Positions 26,388 to 34,757 of a stretch of 64,000 nt of DNA are shown here, in pieces. Location: contig NZ_CP015163.1 in the NCBI RefSeq assembly GCF_003312875.1, positions 7,068,001-7,132,000 of the forward strand, read 5' to 3'. Position 1 is the first letter of the stretch, and each line of letters opens with the position of its first letter. Both the position numbers and the translations under genes were made by a program. This DNA comes from Amycolatopsis albispora (GTDB taxonomy: Bacteria > Actinomycetota > Actinomycetes > Mycobacteriales > Pseudonocardiaceae). The notes beneath the pieces are model-generated. The model saw nothing but the letters and a program-made list of their open reading frames with translations, had not been told where the DNA came from and made no database searches.

Positions 26388-27161
26388 CTACTTGATAGCG
26401 CCCCGATCTGTATCGCGGCTAAGGCGCGACCGGAGTTCGCCGAGGCGCCTGGCGAACTCCGGGGATTCCAAAGAGTCCAGTTGGGGCGCTATCTCGATGT
26501 TGACCGCCGCCTCGTGCGACGGCTCGGCGGCGGTCGCGCGCATCGACGCCTTGGTCGCGATGACGAGTTCGCGAGGCGCGCCGGCGGCGGGCGCGGCCAG
26601 TTCCAGCGCGGCATCGATCAGTCGCCCGTGGTCACCGTCGACCGTCCGCATGGTGAGACGAGCGGCCTCGGCGGCGGCCGCGTCGAGCACTTCGCCGAAC
26701 AACGTCATCGCGACCGCGCGCTGCCGTCCGACGGCCCGCTGGAGCATCCAGGTCATGCCGCCGCCCGGGTGCAGCCCGAGTTCGAGGAAGCGGGCGACGA
26801 ACTTCGCGCGCGGACCGGCCAGCCGGACGTCGGCGGCCAGTGCCAGGTTGAGCCCGGCGCCGACGGCGGCACCGCCGACCGCGGCGATCGTCGGCAGCTT
26901 GCAGCGCGCGACCGAGAGAAAGCCCTCGTAGATCGCCCGCAGTCCGGCTTCCTTCGCTTCGCCCAGTGCGGAGAGGTCGGCGCCGGCGCAGAAGCCGGGC
27001 GGGGTTCCGGTGACCACCACGGCGTGGACGCCTTCATCGGCCTCCGCGGCGGCGACCTCGGCGGCCAGCCGCGCGGAAAGGTCCAGCGTGAGGGCGTTGC
27101 GGGTGTCCGGGGCGTCGATGGTGAGCACGGCGACCTTGCCGCGCTTCTCGCTGCGGATCAT
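26388..27161 (-). CDS. Enoyl-CoA hydratase/isomerase (crotonase) family protein
   Basis: The 257-residue product shows the crotonase plan: the first oxyanion-hole segment with FCAGADLSALGEA (about residues 60-72) and the second with AAVGGAAVGAGLNLALAADVRL (about 97-118), then LGLHPGGGMTWMLQRAVG. It may act in fatty-acid or amino-acid acyl-CoA breakdown; the substrate is not predictable. The ATG at 27161 gives the expected N-terminus (MIRSEKRGKVAVLTIDAPDTRNAL). Upstream frame extension would run into the Lrp-type gene, whose stop is only seven bases away, so the two may be co-transcribed. Confidence 0.85.
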   Translation of the reverse strand: MIRSEKRGKVAVLTIDAPDTRNALTLDLSARLAAEVAAAEADEGVHAVVVTGTPPGFCAGADLSALGEAKEAGLRAIYEGFLSVARCKLPTIAAVGGAAVGAGLNLALAADVRLAGPRAKFVARFLELGLHPGGGMTWMLQRAVGRQRAVAMTLFGEVLDAAAAEAARLTMRTVDGDHGRLIDAALELAAPAAGAPRELVIATKASMRATAAEPSHEAAVNIEIAPQLDSLESPEFARRLGELRSRLSRDTDRGAIK

Positions 27162-27168
27162 CGGTCCA

Positions 27169-27615
27169 TCATGCGCCCGGGTTCGGCGGGCGCTCCAGCA
27201 GCCTCGACAACACCACGGTGGACACGGTCCGATCGACGATCTCCAGCCCGCGCAGGCGTTCCAGCGCGGTTTCCAGCTGGTGGATGTCACCGGCGCGCAG
27301 GTGCACGATGGCGTCGGCGGCCCCGGTCACGGTGTACGCGGCAACCACCTCGGGCAGCGGTTCGAGGCGCGCGCGGATGCGGGCCGGGGCGATGTTGCCC
27401 TGGCAGTGCACCTCGACGAAGGCCTCCGTGCCCCAGCCCAGCGCCTCCGGATTGACCACCGCGGTGAAGCCCTTGAGCACCCCGGTTTCCAGCAGCCGGT
27501 CGACCCGGCGCTTGACCGCCGGCGCGGACAATCCGACCACCTTGCCGATCTCGGCGTAGCTGGAGCGCGCGTTGGTCACCAGACACGAAACGATCCGCTG
27601 GTCGATGGTGTTCAT
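27169..27615 (-). CDS. Lrp/AsnC-family transcriptional regulator
   Basis: The 148-residue product has an N-terminal helix-turn-helix (SYAEIGKVVGLSAPAVKRRVDRL, about residues 18-40) and a C-terminal ligand-binding ferredoxin-like (RAM) domain, the normal Lrp/AsnC plan. It is divergent from a DDAH-like gene at 27690. A similar divergent pair of an AsnC regulator and a DDAH-like gene exists in M. tuberculosis (Rv2324/Rv2323c, as I recall), so arginine-type ligand control is likely. I prefer the ATG at 27615 to the TTG two codons upstream. Confidence 0.88.
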   Translation of the reverse strand: MNTIDQRIVSCLVTNARSSYAEIGKVVGLSAPAVKRRVDRLLETGVLKGFTAVVNPEALGWGTEAFVEVHCQGNIAPARIRARLEPLPEVVAAYTVTGAADAIVHLRAGDIHQLETALERLRGLEIVDRTVSTVVLSRLLERPPNPGA

Positions 27616-27623
27616 TCGCAATG

Positions 27624-27643
27624 TTTAGCATGAATATGCGCAA
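27624..27643. promoter_or_regulatory. Candidate Lrp-type operator
   Basis: The imperfect palindrome TTTAGCAT-GAAT-ATGCGCAA has 6 of 8 matching positions per arm. It begins nine bases upstream of the Lrp-type start and about 50 bp before the divergent DDAH-like gene. Size and AT-richer centre fit Lrp/AsnC sites. Confidence 0.45.
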
Positions 27644-27689
27644 GGAACGGCGATTGCTTGCACACTGAGGTCACCCTTACCTTGGCGCT

Positions 27690-28547
27690 ATGACGGTTGT
27701 CGATCAGGCCATGCGGGCCTCGGTGCGCGTGCCGACCACACGCCGGTACCTGATGTGCGAGCCGCGGTACTTCGCGGTCGAGTACTCGATCAACCCCTGG
27801 ATGGACCCGAGCAAGCCGGCGAGCGCCGAACGCGCCGTCGCGCAGTGGCGCGAGCTGCGGGACACCTACCGCCGCCTCGGCCACACCGTCGACGAGATCA
27901 CCCCGCAGCCCGGCCTGCCGGACATGGTTTTCGCGGCGAACTCCGGCACCGTGATCGACGGCCGGGTGCTCGGCTCGCGCTTCCGCGCGCCGCAGCGGGC
28001 CGCCGAGGCCGAGCACTTCCGCCGCTGGTTCGTCGAGCACGGCTACCGCGACCTCACCATGCCGTCCAAGATCAACGAGGCCGAGGGCGACTTCGCCTGG
28101 ACCGGGCGGCTGCTGCTGGCGGGCACCGGCTTCCGCACCGATCCCGAGGCACACGCCGAAGCGCAGGAAGTGCTGGGCGTGCCGGTGGTGTCGCTGCGGT
28201 TGATCGACCCGAAGTACTACCACCTGGACACCGCGCTCTTCGTACTGGCGGAGGCGACCGACAGCACCCCGGCGCAGGTGGCCTACTACCCGGCCGCCTT
28301 CTCCGCCGGCTCGCTGCGCGTGCTGCGGCGGCTCTTCCCGGACGCGGTCGAGGCGACCGACGCCGACGCCGAATGCTTCGGCCTCAACGCGGTTTCCGAC
28401 GGCCGGAACGTGGTGCTGCCGGTGGAGGCCACCGCGCTGGGCGACCGCCTCGCCGAACGCGGCTACGAGCCGGTGTACGTCGACATCTCGGAGCTGCGCA
28501 AGGCGGGCGGCGGCCCGAAGTGCTGCACCATGGAGATTCGCAAGTAG
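27690..28547 (+). CDS. DDAH-like amidinotransferase/hydrolase family protein
   Basis: The 285-residue product belongs to the guanidino-group-modifying superfamily, which includes dimethylarginine dimethylaminohydrolase and arginine deiminase. Visible landmarks are the substrate-binding start MCEPRYFAVEYSINPWM, FAANSGTVIDG, NEAEGDFAW, the catalytic-His strand KYYHLDTALFVL (about 174-185) and the terminal nucleophile Cys in KCCTMEIRK. It probably hydrolyses arginine or a methylated or guanidino derivative to citrulline or ornithine-type products. Divergent from the Lrp-type regulator, which likely controls it. The exact substrate is unknown. Confidence 0.85.
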   Translation: MTVVDQAMRASVRVPTTRRYLMCEPRYFAVEYSINPWMDPSKPASAERAVAQWRELRDTYRRLGHTVDEITPQPGLPDMVFAANSGTVIDGRVLGSRFRAPQRAAEAEHFRRWFVEHGYRDLTMPSKINEAEGDFAWTGRLLLAGTGFRTDPEAHAEAQEVLGVPVVSLRLIDPKYYHLDTALFVLAEATDSTPAQVAYYPAAFSAGSLRVLRRLFPDAVEATDADAECFGLNAVSDGRNVVLPVEATALGDRLAERGYEPVYVDISELRKAGGGPKCCTMEIRK

Positions 28548-28564
28548 CTAGACGAACACCAGGG

Positions 28565-28614
28565 CGAGGGCAAGCACGCTGACGGCCGCGAGCGCCAGCA
28601 GCAGCTTGCCCTCG
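28565..28614. terminator. Long hairpin between convergent genes
   Basis: CGAGGGCAAGC (28565-28575) pairs perfectly with 28604-28614. The enclosed 28 bases can add an inner GCTG/CAGC stem. It occupies the 71-bp gap between the DDAH-like gene and the convergent glycosyltransferase gene, as expected of a bidirectional terminator, though without a clear U tract. Confidence 0.55.
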
Positions 28615-28618
28615 CGGG

Positions 28619-30679
28619 TCAGGTACGGGCCCTCTCGGCGATTTCGGTGAGCGCCGCCGCACGGGAGCGCCACGAGTAGCCGGCGACCGAGGCTCGGAGC
28701 CGCTCCGGAGTGCACAACCCGCCCAGGCGCAGGCTCTCGCGGACCGCTTCGACGAACTCGGCGTGGCCCGGCGCCACCCGCACGCGGCCTTCGTACTTCG
28801 CCAGTTCGGCGAATCCCGTGCTGACCACGGGCCGCCCGAGCGCAAGATATTCCTTGAGCTTGACGGGGTTCGAGTGGTGAATCCATGGGTTGTCCTGCCA
28901 GGGCATGAGCGCGACGTCGAATCCGGAGCCGTACGCCGGAATGGTTTCGTACGCGCGGAAGCCCAGCCAGTACACGTTCGGGTACTTGTCGAACCGGTCC
29001 ATGGGGTGGCTCGCATCGCCGATCAGCACCAGCGAGGCCTCCGGCAGTTCGGCGGCCACGCGTTCGAGCAGTTCGAAGTCGACCACGAAGTCGTCGAGCG
29101 CGCCGAAGAAGCCGAGCCGCGGCCCGGGGATCCGGCGCAGATCGGCGGGCTGCTCGGAGGCGGGCCGCGGCCGGAAGTGGTCGAAATCCACGCCGTGGTC
29201 GAGGAAGTGCGCGCGCTCGCCGGTCAGCGGGCGCTCCTCGTCCATCAGCGCCTGGCTGACGTAGAGCACGGCGTCGGCCTCGCGCAGCAGCCCGCGTTCC
29301 AGTTCCTCGATGGTCGCCCGGTCGGCTTCGGGGAAGTCGGAATGCCGGTCGGACCGGTTGAACACCAGCGACCGGCGGGCCATCGGCCGCACCACGTCCC
29401 ACGCGGTCGGAATGGTCACCATCAGCACCGGCCGCCGCAGCCCGAGCGCGGCGCTGACCGCGCGGACCTGCGCGCGCACCACAACGGCGTTGATCCGGCG
29501 CAGCAGCGGGGAACCGTAGAACGGCAGCGGCAGCGGGGACATCACGTGGAAGTCCGGCAGCTCCGGCAGCGGCCGCCGCACCAGCATCGCCACGCTGCGC
29601 AGCTTCCGCAGGATCTTCCTGGTCACCTGGGTGCTGCGGCCGGGCGACGGCATGCGCATGCCGATGCTGTTGACCACCAGCACCTTCCGGTTCCCGGCGA
29701 CCGCGCGCATCAGCTGGAAGTCCGAATGCGCCTTGTTGTGGTACCACCAGTCCTGCGCGGAAAAGCAGACGTAGCCGATGTCCGCGCCCGGCGGTGACGG
29801 CCAGCGCCGCCAGCGGAGGAGGTCACGCAACGCGAGCCGGTGCTTCGGCCCGCGGCGGATCCGCAGGAGTTCGTTGAGCACCACGGCGAACCACATGGCC
29901 AGCGCGGCGAGGCGGCCGGCACGCTGGCGTCGCAGGCGCACCCGGTTCGTCGTGGCCATCGACCAGAGTTCGGGTGAGGTCGACTGCTCGCCACCGAGGT
30001 GCGTGGCGGCGGCACGCGGCGCGAAGCGGACCGCGTAACCGGCATCGCCCGCGCGCAGCATGTATTCGGTTTCCTCCGAGTAGAGGAAGTAGCGCTCTTC
30101 GAGGCGGCCGGTCGCGGCCAGGCACTCCCGCGACACCAGCCACGCGGCGCCGGTCGCCCAGTCCGCGGTGCCCGGTTCGCGGTAGCGGCTGTGCCGGACG
30201 ACGAGCTCCCCGAAGGCCGGGACGAGCCCGGCCCTGGTGCCGCCGAGCAGGGCTTCACCCAGTGCACGCAGGGCGGTCGGCTTCCGGCGCAGGGAGAACG
30301 CCGGGCGCCCGATCTTGTCCAGCAGCAACGGCACCGCGATGCCGGTGCCCGGCACGGTCACCGCGTCCCGCAGGGCCCGGATCGCGCCGGGTTCGAGGCG
30401 GATGTCCGGATTGAGCACCAGCACGTCGGCCCCACCGGCCGCGTCGATCCCGGCGTTCACCCCGGCGGCGAAACCGCGGTTCTCGGGCAGCTGGACGATC
30501 TCGGCTTCCGGGCAGGCGGATCTTGTGACGTCGAGCGTGTGGTCGCCGGAGTTGTTGTCCACCACGATGATCCGCGCGTTTTCGATGCCGTCCAGCGCTG
30601 TCCGTACCGACGCCAGGCACTCGGGCAGCACGTCCGCGCTGTGGTAGGTCACCACCACCACGGCGAGCGGTTCGGTCAT
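28619..30679 (-). CDS. Two-domain glycosyltransferase, GT2-GT4 fusion
   Basis: The 686-residue product joins two enzymes. Residues 1-270 form a GT-A domain of the GT2 rhamnosyltransferase type (VVVVTYHSADVLPECL, IVVDNNSGDHTLDV, ENRGFAAGVNAGI, LVLNPDIRLEPGA). From about residue 300 a GT-B domain follows (IGYVCFSAQDWWYHNKAH to the C-terminus), with HGVDFDHFRP, LGFFGALDDFVVDFELL and NPVKLKEYLALGRPVVSTGFAEL, typical of GT4-like sugar transferases. It probably adds two successive sugars to the EPS repeat unit at the inner membrane face. The ATG overlaps the stop of the GT26 gene (four bases). The GT2 part resembles the stand-alone enzyme at 33903. Confidence 0.88.
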   Translation of the reverse strand: MTEPLAVVVVTYHSADVLPECLASVRTALDGIENARIIVVDNNSGDHTLDVTRSACPEAEIVQLPENRGFAAGVNAGIDAAGGADVLVLNPDIRLEPGAIRALRDAVTVPGTGIAVPLLLDKIGRPAFSLRRKPTALRALGEALLGGTRAGLVPAFGELVVRHSRYREPGTADWATGAAWLVSRECLAATGRLEERYFLYSEETEYMLRAGDAGYAVRFAPRAAATHLGGEQSTSPELWSMATTNRVRLRRQRAGRLAALAMWFAVVLNELLRIRRGPKHRLALRDLLRWRRWPSPPGADIGYVCFSAQDWWYHNKAHSDFQLMRAVAGNRKVLVVNSIGMRMPSPGRSTQVTRKILRKLRSVAMLVRRPLPELPDFHVMSPLPLPFYGSPLLRRINAVVVRAQVRAVSAALGLRRPVLMVTIPTAWDVVRPMARRSLVFNRSDRHSDFPEADRATIEELERGLLREADAVLYVSQALMDEERPLTGERAHFLDHGVDFDHFRPRPASEQPADLRRIPGPRLGFFGALDDFVVDFELLERVAAELPEASLVLIGDASHPMDRFDKYPNVYWLGFRAYETIPAYGSGFDVALMPWQDNPWIHHSNPVKLKEYLALGRPVVSTGFAELAKYEGRVRVAPGHAEFVEAVRESLRLGGLCTPERLRASVAGYSWRSRAAALTEIAERART

Positions 30680-31467
30680 CCCCTCACCCGCCGGAGGGCG
30701 GCCCCGGCCAGCAGGCGCAGGGCGAACGGCGCGTCGTCGACGAAGTACCGGCGGGCCAGCCGCTTCGGCTCCAGCGCCAGCCGGTGCAGCCACTCGCCGC
30801 CGAGGCGCTGGAGCCGTTCGGGGGCCCGGCTGAACTCGCCGGCGGCCATCGGGATCCCGGCTCCGCAGCCGACGTACCAGGCGTCGGGGTGCACCTCGCG
30901 CAATCGCCGGATCAGGTGTTCCTGCTTGGGAAAGCCGAGCCCGACCAGCACCAGGTCCGGGTTCGCGCCGCGCACGGCCTCGATCACTTCGGCCAGTTCG
31001 CCCGGGTCGCGCTCGAAGCCGAACGACGGCGAGTGCGCCCCGGCCACCTTCAGCGCAGGGTACCGCGCGGTCAATGCGTCGGCGGCGGCGTCCGGCACCC
31101 CGGGTTCGCCGCCGAGCAGGTAGACCGAGCGACCGGCGGCGGCCGCGGCGGCGGACAGCGAGAACACCAGCGAGGAACCGGTGACCCGCTCCGGCAGGTG
31201 GTCACCGGCGATCCGCGCGGCCCACACCAGCGGCATGCCGTCGGCGATCACCAGGTCCGCCTGGCCGATCAGCGCGGCGAGTTCGGGGCGGCGGGCGGCC
31301 GCGCGGGCGATGTCCACGTTCGCGGTGACGATCCAGCCGCCGTCCCCGCGGGTCCACGCGTGGCCGACGTGGTCGATGAGATCGGTTTCGGTCAGCGCCG
31401 CTATTTCCAGCACACCGACCTTTGCTCTTTCCGGACTAGTCCGAACGCCGACCAGCTCAGCAGTCAT
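30676..31467 (-). CDS. WecB/TagA/CpsF-family glycosyltransferase (GT26)
   Basis: GT26 enzymes transfer N-acetylmannosaminuronic acid, N-acetylmannosamine or glucose to lipid-linked intermediates during wall or capsule polymer synthesis. The 263-residue product has TANVDIARAAARRPELAALI, the catalytic ADGMPLVWAAR segment (about 74-84), VYLLGGEPGVPDAAA and the PDLVLVGLGFPKQE motif (about 170-183), all standard for the family. It is the first gene of a two-gene unit and has a putative ECF-type promoter 70 bp upstream. A partner sugar could be the diamino-uronic acid predicted from the wbp-like genes in this cluster (inference). Confidence 0.9.
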   Translation of the reverse strand: MTAELVGVRTSPERAKVGVLEIAALTETDLIDHVGHAWTRGDGGWIVTANVDIARAAARRPELAALIGQADLVIADGMPLVWAARIAGDHLPERVTGSSLVFSLSAAAAAAGRSVYLLGGEPGVPDAAADALTARYPALKVAGAHSPSFGFERDPGELAEVIEAVRGANPDLVLVGLGFPKQEHLIRRLREVHPDAWYVGCGAGIPMAAGEFSRAPERLQRLGGEWLHRLALEPKRLARRYFVDDAPFALRLLAGAALRRVRG

Positions 31468-31536
31468 GCACGCCGCCTCGAATTCCGGGAGAAGGGAATT
31501 GCGCGACCGGGTGCGAATGCGGCCGCCGGGAATTTA

Positions 31537-31562
31537 GTCGACCGGGACCCGGAAACGTTACA
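31537..31562 (-). promoter_or_regulatory. Putative ECF sigma-factor promoter (SigD/BldN type) of the GT26 unit
   Basis: Read on the minus strand, TGTAAC - 16 nt - CGAC. GTAAC(G) with CGA(T/C) 16 bases away is the published recognition pattern of M. tuberculosis SigD and is close to that of Streptomyces BldN. The start codon lies about 65 bases downstream of the predicted initiation point. Confidence 0.6.
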
Positions 31563-31571
31563 GTGGTTCGT

Positions 31572-32549
31572 TCAGCGCAGCGGAACCGGTGAGGACGCGT
31601 CGGCGACCAGCAGTTCCGGCGGGGCCGAACCATCGGCGGGAACGGCGAAGACGGAAGATTTCCGACCGTCGCCGGGAACCTGTCCATAGGCCAACCGGGT
31701 GTCGTTCAGCCAGACCGCCTGGTCGTCGATTCCCGTTGTACCGGGCAGAACCTGCTCGTGACGGCTGGTCAGATCGAGTACCGCGAGTTCCCACGAACCC
31801 AGCCTGCCCACTCGCTTTTTGTAGGCCACTTTGGTGCCATCGGGTGAAAGTGACGGGCATTCGGGTCCAGGTCGCACTTCCTGCATGGTTCTGGTGGGCA
31901 GATCGCCTTTCACCAACCACGTTCGGTTCTGGGAAGAAACCGTCGCGTAGAAGGTGCGATCATCACCGGCGACCGTCACGCCCCAGTAATTGCGATCCGC
32001 CGAGAGCAGTGGTTCTCCGGCCACCGTGGTGGAGAAGTCCTCCAGTGACTCCACGAGTGCGCCCGTGCGCAGATCGAGCACCCCGGTGCGGGTGGAAAAC
32101 CCGCCGGGAACCGCGTAGGAGTCACCGGTGACGAACGAGGTCCACGAGACGATCTGGCCGGAGGCCGAAACCCGGGCGCGGTTCGGGATCCCGGCCAGGC
32201 CCAGCGTGCGCAGGAGCCTGCCGTCCGCGCCGAGCACGGCGACCTCGTAGCTGGGGCCGGGCCCGGCCAGGCGCAGGCACACCGTGGTGCCGCCCGCCGA
32301 ATACACCCGCTGGCAGCGTTCGGCGGTGTCCTGCCGCGGCCCGCCGGGATCGGCCATCCGCACCCGCTGCACCACGTCCCGGCCGTCGGACTGGTCGATG
32401 AACAGCAGGTCACCGGGCCCGGCCGCGCTCGCCGAGGCGCCGCCGCGCTCGCTCGCCGACGTCCAGAAGACGTACGCGCCCCCGGCCAGCACCACCAGCA
32501 GCATCGACACGATCCCGGCCGCCACCCGGTGTTCACGCAGCCAGCGCAT
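31572..32549 (-). CDS. Membrane-anchored beta-propeller-like (TolB-type) protein
   Basis: The 325-residue product has a short N-terminal membrane helix (about residues 9-28) that could be a signal anchor. A series of beta-strand repeats follows, of the TolB/WD type (LSPDGTKVAYKKRVGRLGSWELAVLDL, then VWLNDTRLAYGQVPG). No catalytic motif is visible. The start overlaps the end of the MFS gene by 17 bases, so both probably belong to one unit. In the EPS cluster it may be a surface accessory protein; the function is unknown. Confidence 0.75.
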   Translation of the reverse strand: MRWLREHRVAAGIVSMLLVVLAGGAYVFWTSASERGGASASAAGPGDLLFIDQSDGRDVVQRVRMADPGGPRQDTAERCQRVYSAGGTTVCLRLAGPGPSYEVAVLGADGRLLRTLGLAGIPNRARVSASGQIVSWTSFVTGDSYAVPGGFSTRTGVLDLRTGALVESLEDFSTTVAGEPLLSADRNYWGVTVAGDDRTFYATVSSQNRTWLVKGDLPTRTMQEVRPGPECPSLSPDGTKVAYKKRVGRLGSWELAVLDLTSRHEQVLPGTTGIDDQAVWLNDTRLAYGQVPGDGRKSSVFAVPADGSAPPELLVADASSPVPLR

Positions 32550-33813
32550 CCGGCCTCCGACGTCGCAGCAGCAGCGCGGCCCCGGCCAGCGCGAGCACAA
32601 AGGCGGCCAGCACCAGCAGCACCGCCGCGCGCATGGACATCGCCGCCAGCAGGAAACCGAAGCCCACCGAGGAAAGCAGGCGCGCCACGGCCTGCCCGGT
32701 CTGCACCACGGCCAGCCCGCTCGCCCGCAACGGCTCCGGCACCAGCGGCCCGGCGCAGGCCATCAGCACGCCGTCGGTGGCCGCGTAGAACAGGCCGTGC
32801 CCGAGCAGCGCGGCGATCGCGACCGGGAAACCGCCGCCCGGCACCAGCAGCACCGCGTACACCCCGAGCAGCACCACGTGCCCGGCGAAGAACACCGGCC
32901 AGCGCCCGAACCGGTCGGCGGCCAGCCCCATCGGCACGGCCGCGGTGAGGAATACCAGCGCGGTGCCCAGCGGCAGCAGCGGCAGCAGTTCCAGCGGCAC
33001 GCCGGAGGTCTTCTGCAGCACCACAAAAACGAAGGCGTCGCTGATGGTGACCAGGCCGAGCAGCCCGGCGGCGAGCGTGATCCGGCGGACGCGGCGGTCA
33101 CGCAGCAACCCGGCGCAGGCACGCCACGACACCGGCGAGCGCGCCGGTTTTGGTGACGGCGGCACGTGCTCGCGGACGAAGGTGGCCAGCACGATGCAGC
33201 CCAGCACGGCAAAGCAGAAGCTGACCGCGAAAACCGGGGAAGCGCCGGTGCCCAGTTCCGCCAGGATCCAGAAAGTGACCAACGGGCCGAGCAACGCGCC
33301 GAAGGTGTCCATCGCCCGGTGCACCCCGAACGCGCGGCCGAGCCTGCCCGGCGGGGTGGCCAGCGTGATCAGCGCGTCGCGCGGGGCGGTGCGCAGGCCC
33401 TTGCCCGCGCGGTCGAAGGCCAGCACCCCGCCGATGCCCGCACCCGAGGCACCGGCCAGCGGAAAGGCCAGTTTCGCCAGCGCGGAGGCGCCGTACCCGG
33501 CCATGGCGACCAGTTTCGGGCGGCGCAGGCGATCGGACACAAAACCACCGAGCAGCCGCAGCATCGCCGTGGCCCCGTTGTACAGCCCGTCCAGCAGTCC
33601 GAACTGGACATAACCGAGCTGCAGCGTGTACAGCAGGTAGACCGGCAGGAACGCGGTGATCATTTCGGCGGAGACGTCGGTGAGCAGGCTGACCGCGCCC
33701 AGCGCGAACACCGTCGACGGCAGTTTTCCGCCGGTCACCGGCTTTTCGGTGACCGGTGGTCCGTTCCGCGTAGTGAGGTACACCAGCCGGCGCCTTTCGT
33801 CCGGCTGTTGCAT
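32533..33813 (-). CDS. Major facilitator superfamily transporter
   Basis: The 426-residue product has about twelve hydrophobic helices in two halves with a cytoplasmic loop near residue 200. It also has MFS-type loop motifs such as GGFVSDRLRRPKLVAMAG after helix 2 (about residues 88-105) and GLAADRFGRWPVFF in the second half. MFS proteins move small solutes; the substrate is unknown, and an efflux or sugar role is possible in this EPS setting. The given ATG lies on top of a promoter-like CGAT, so a later start is possible; no better ribosome-binding site is visible. Confidence 0.85.
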   Translation of the reverse strand: MQQPDERRRLVYLTTRNGPPVTEKPVTGGKLPSTVFALGAVSLLTDVSAEMITAFLPVYLLYTLQLGYVQFGLLDGLYNGATAMLRLLGGFVSDRLRRPKLVAMAGYGASALAKLAFPLAGASGAGIGGVLAFDRAGKGLRTAPRDALITLATPPGRLGRAFGVHRAMDTFGALLGPLVTFWILAELGTGASPVFAVSFCFAVLGCIVLATFVREHVPPSPKPARSPVSWRACAGLLRDRRVRRITLAAGLLGLVTISDAFVFVVLQKTSGVPLELLPLLPLGTALVFLTAAVPMGLAADRFGRWPVFFAGHVVLLGVYAVLLVPGGGFPVAIAALLGHGLFYAATDGVLMACAGPLVPEPLRASGLAVVQTGQAVARLLSSVGFGFLLAAMSMRAAVLLVLAAFVLALAGAALLLRRRRPDALAA

Positions 33814-33838
33814 CGATTATCGGGCGCGTGCCGTTATC
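33812..33838 (-). promoter_or_regulatory. Weak candidate ECF-type promoter at the MFS gene
   Basis: On the minus strand GATAAC - 17 nt - CGAT. It has an A-for-G change in the upstream element, and its downstream element overlaps the ATG at 33813. It would need a start further inside the gene, so it is the weakest member of the set. Confidence 0.25.
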
Positions 33839-33866
33839 GGCCGCCAGGTCTCGGATCGGCATCCTT

Positions 33867-33893
33867 CGTAACGGGCCGCCGAAACCTCCCGAT
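33867..33893 (+). promoter_or_regulatory. Putative ECF sigma-factor promoter (SigD/BldN type) of the GT2 unit
   Basis: CGTAACG is followed at 17 nt by CGAT, only nine bases before the ATG at 33903. Initiation would fall at or within a few bases of the start codon, giving a leaderless or near-leaderless message, which is common in actinomycetes. No ribosome-binding site is visible before this ATG, in agreement. Confidence 0.55.
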
Positions 33894-33902
33894 TAGCCGG
33901 GC

Positions 33903-34757
33903 ATGCCGGTTGCGGTGGTCGTGACCCACAACAGTGCCCGTGACCTTCCCGCGCTGCTCGCGGGCCTCGCCGAAGCGGAACTGCCCGCGTTGGTGGTGGA
34001 CAACGACTCCGGCGACGGCTCCGCCGCCGTGGCCAGGGCGGCGGGGGCGCGGGTGGTCGAAACCGGGGCCAATCTCGGGTACGCGGGGGCGCTCAACGTG
34101 GCCTGGCGCCACGTCGGCGCCGACGACGCGGTGCTGGTGCTGAATCCGGATTCCACTGTGGACGCTGAGTCGGTGGCCGCGCTGGTGCGCGCGGCCGGGG
34201 AGGGAGTGGGCGTGGCGGTGCCGGCGCTCAGGACGGCGGACGGGGCAGTGGCCCGGTCGCGCCGCTTCGAGCCGTCCCGGCGGCGTGCGCTGGCCGACGC
34301 CCTGCTCGGCCGCCGGGCGGCGTGGCTGCCCGCCGGGTGGAGCGAGACGGAATGGGCCGAAAGCGCGTACCGGCCGGGGGCCGCCGATCCCGAATGGGCG
34401 TGTGGCGCGGCCCTGCTGATCACCGCGCGTTGCCGTGCACTGGTCGGGGACTGGGACGAAAGGTTCTGGCTGTACTCCGAAGAGGTCGATTTCTTCCGCC
34501 GCGTCCGCGCCACCGGCCTGCGCACGGTTTTTGTGCCCGAGGCCACGGTGGTCCACCGCGGTGGTGGTTCGGGCTCCGGGCCCGCGCTGACCGCGCTGCT
34601 CGCGGTCAACCGCGTGCGGTACTTCGCCAAATACCACGGGCGGGTCGCGGTCGCGATGTTCCGCTCACTGGTGGTGCTGCACGAACTCCTGCGGTTCCGC
34701 GACGCCGGGCACCGCGCCGCCTTGATGGCCGTACTGAGACGGGAATGCGCCGGATGA
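33903..34757 (+). CDS. Glycosyltransferase family 2 (rhamnosyltransferase type)
   Basis: The 284-residue product is a GT-A enzyme: VAVVVTHNSARDLPALL, LVVDNDSGDGSAAVARAAG, ANLGYAGALNVAWRHVG and VLVLNPDSTVDAESV in the first 90 residues, then ACGAALLITARCRALVGDWDERFWLYSEEVDF near residue 165, the acceptor-side motif of this GT2 group. It is cytoplasmic and probably adds one sugar to the EPS unit. It starts a three-gene unit: its stop overlaps the ATG of the next gene (ATGA), and a methyltransferase gene follows. Confidence 0.88.
   Translation: MPVAVVVTHNSARDLPALLAGLAEAELPALVVDNDSGDGSAAVARAAGARVVETGANLGYAGALNVAWRHVGADDAVLVLNPDSTVDAESVAALVRAAGEGVGVAVPALRTADGAVARSRRFEPSRRRALADALLGRRAAWLPAGWSETEWAESAYRPGAADPEWACGAALLITARCRALVGDWDERFWLYSEEVDFFRRVRATGLRTVFVPEATVVHRGGGSGSGPALTALLAVNRVRYFAKYHGRVAVAMFRSLVVLHELLRFRDAGHRAALMAVLRRECAG

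Noticed and set aside
28548..28630. Possible micro-protein TREGKLLLALAAVSVLALALVFV, a single membrane helix
   Set aside because: No ATG, GTG or TTG start is available in frame near it and no ribosome-binding site; it overlaps the proposed terminator and the end of the glycosyltransferase gene.
33812..33838. A sixth equal member of the ECF-type promoter set at the MFS gene
   Set aside because: The upstream element has a changed base and the downstream element overlaps the only convincing start codon, so I keep it only as a weak candidate.
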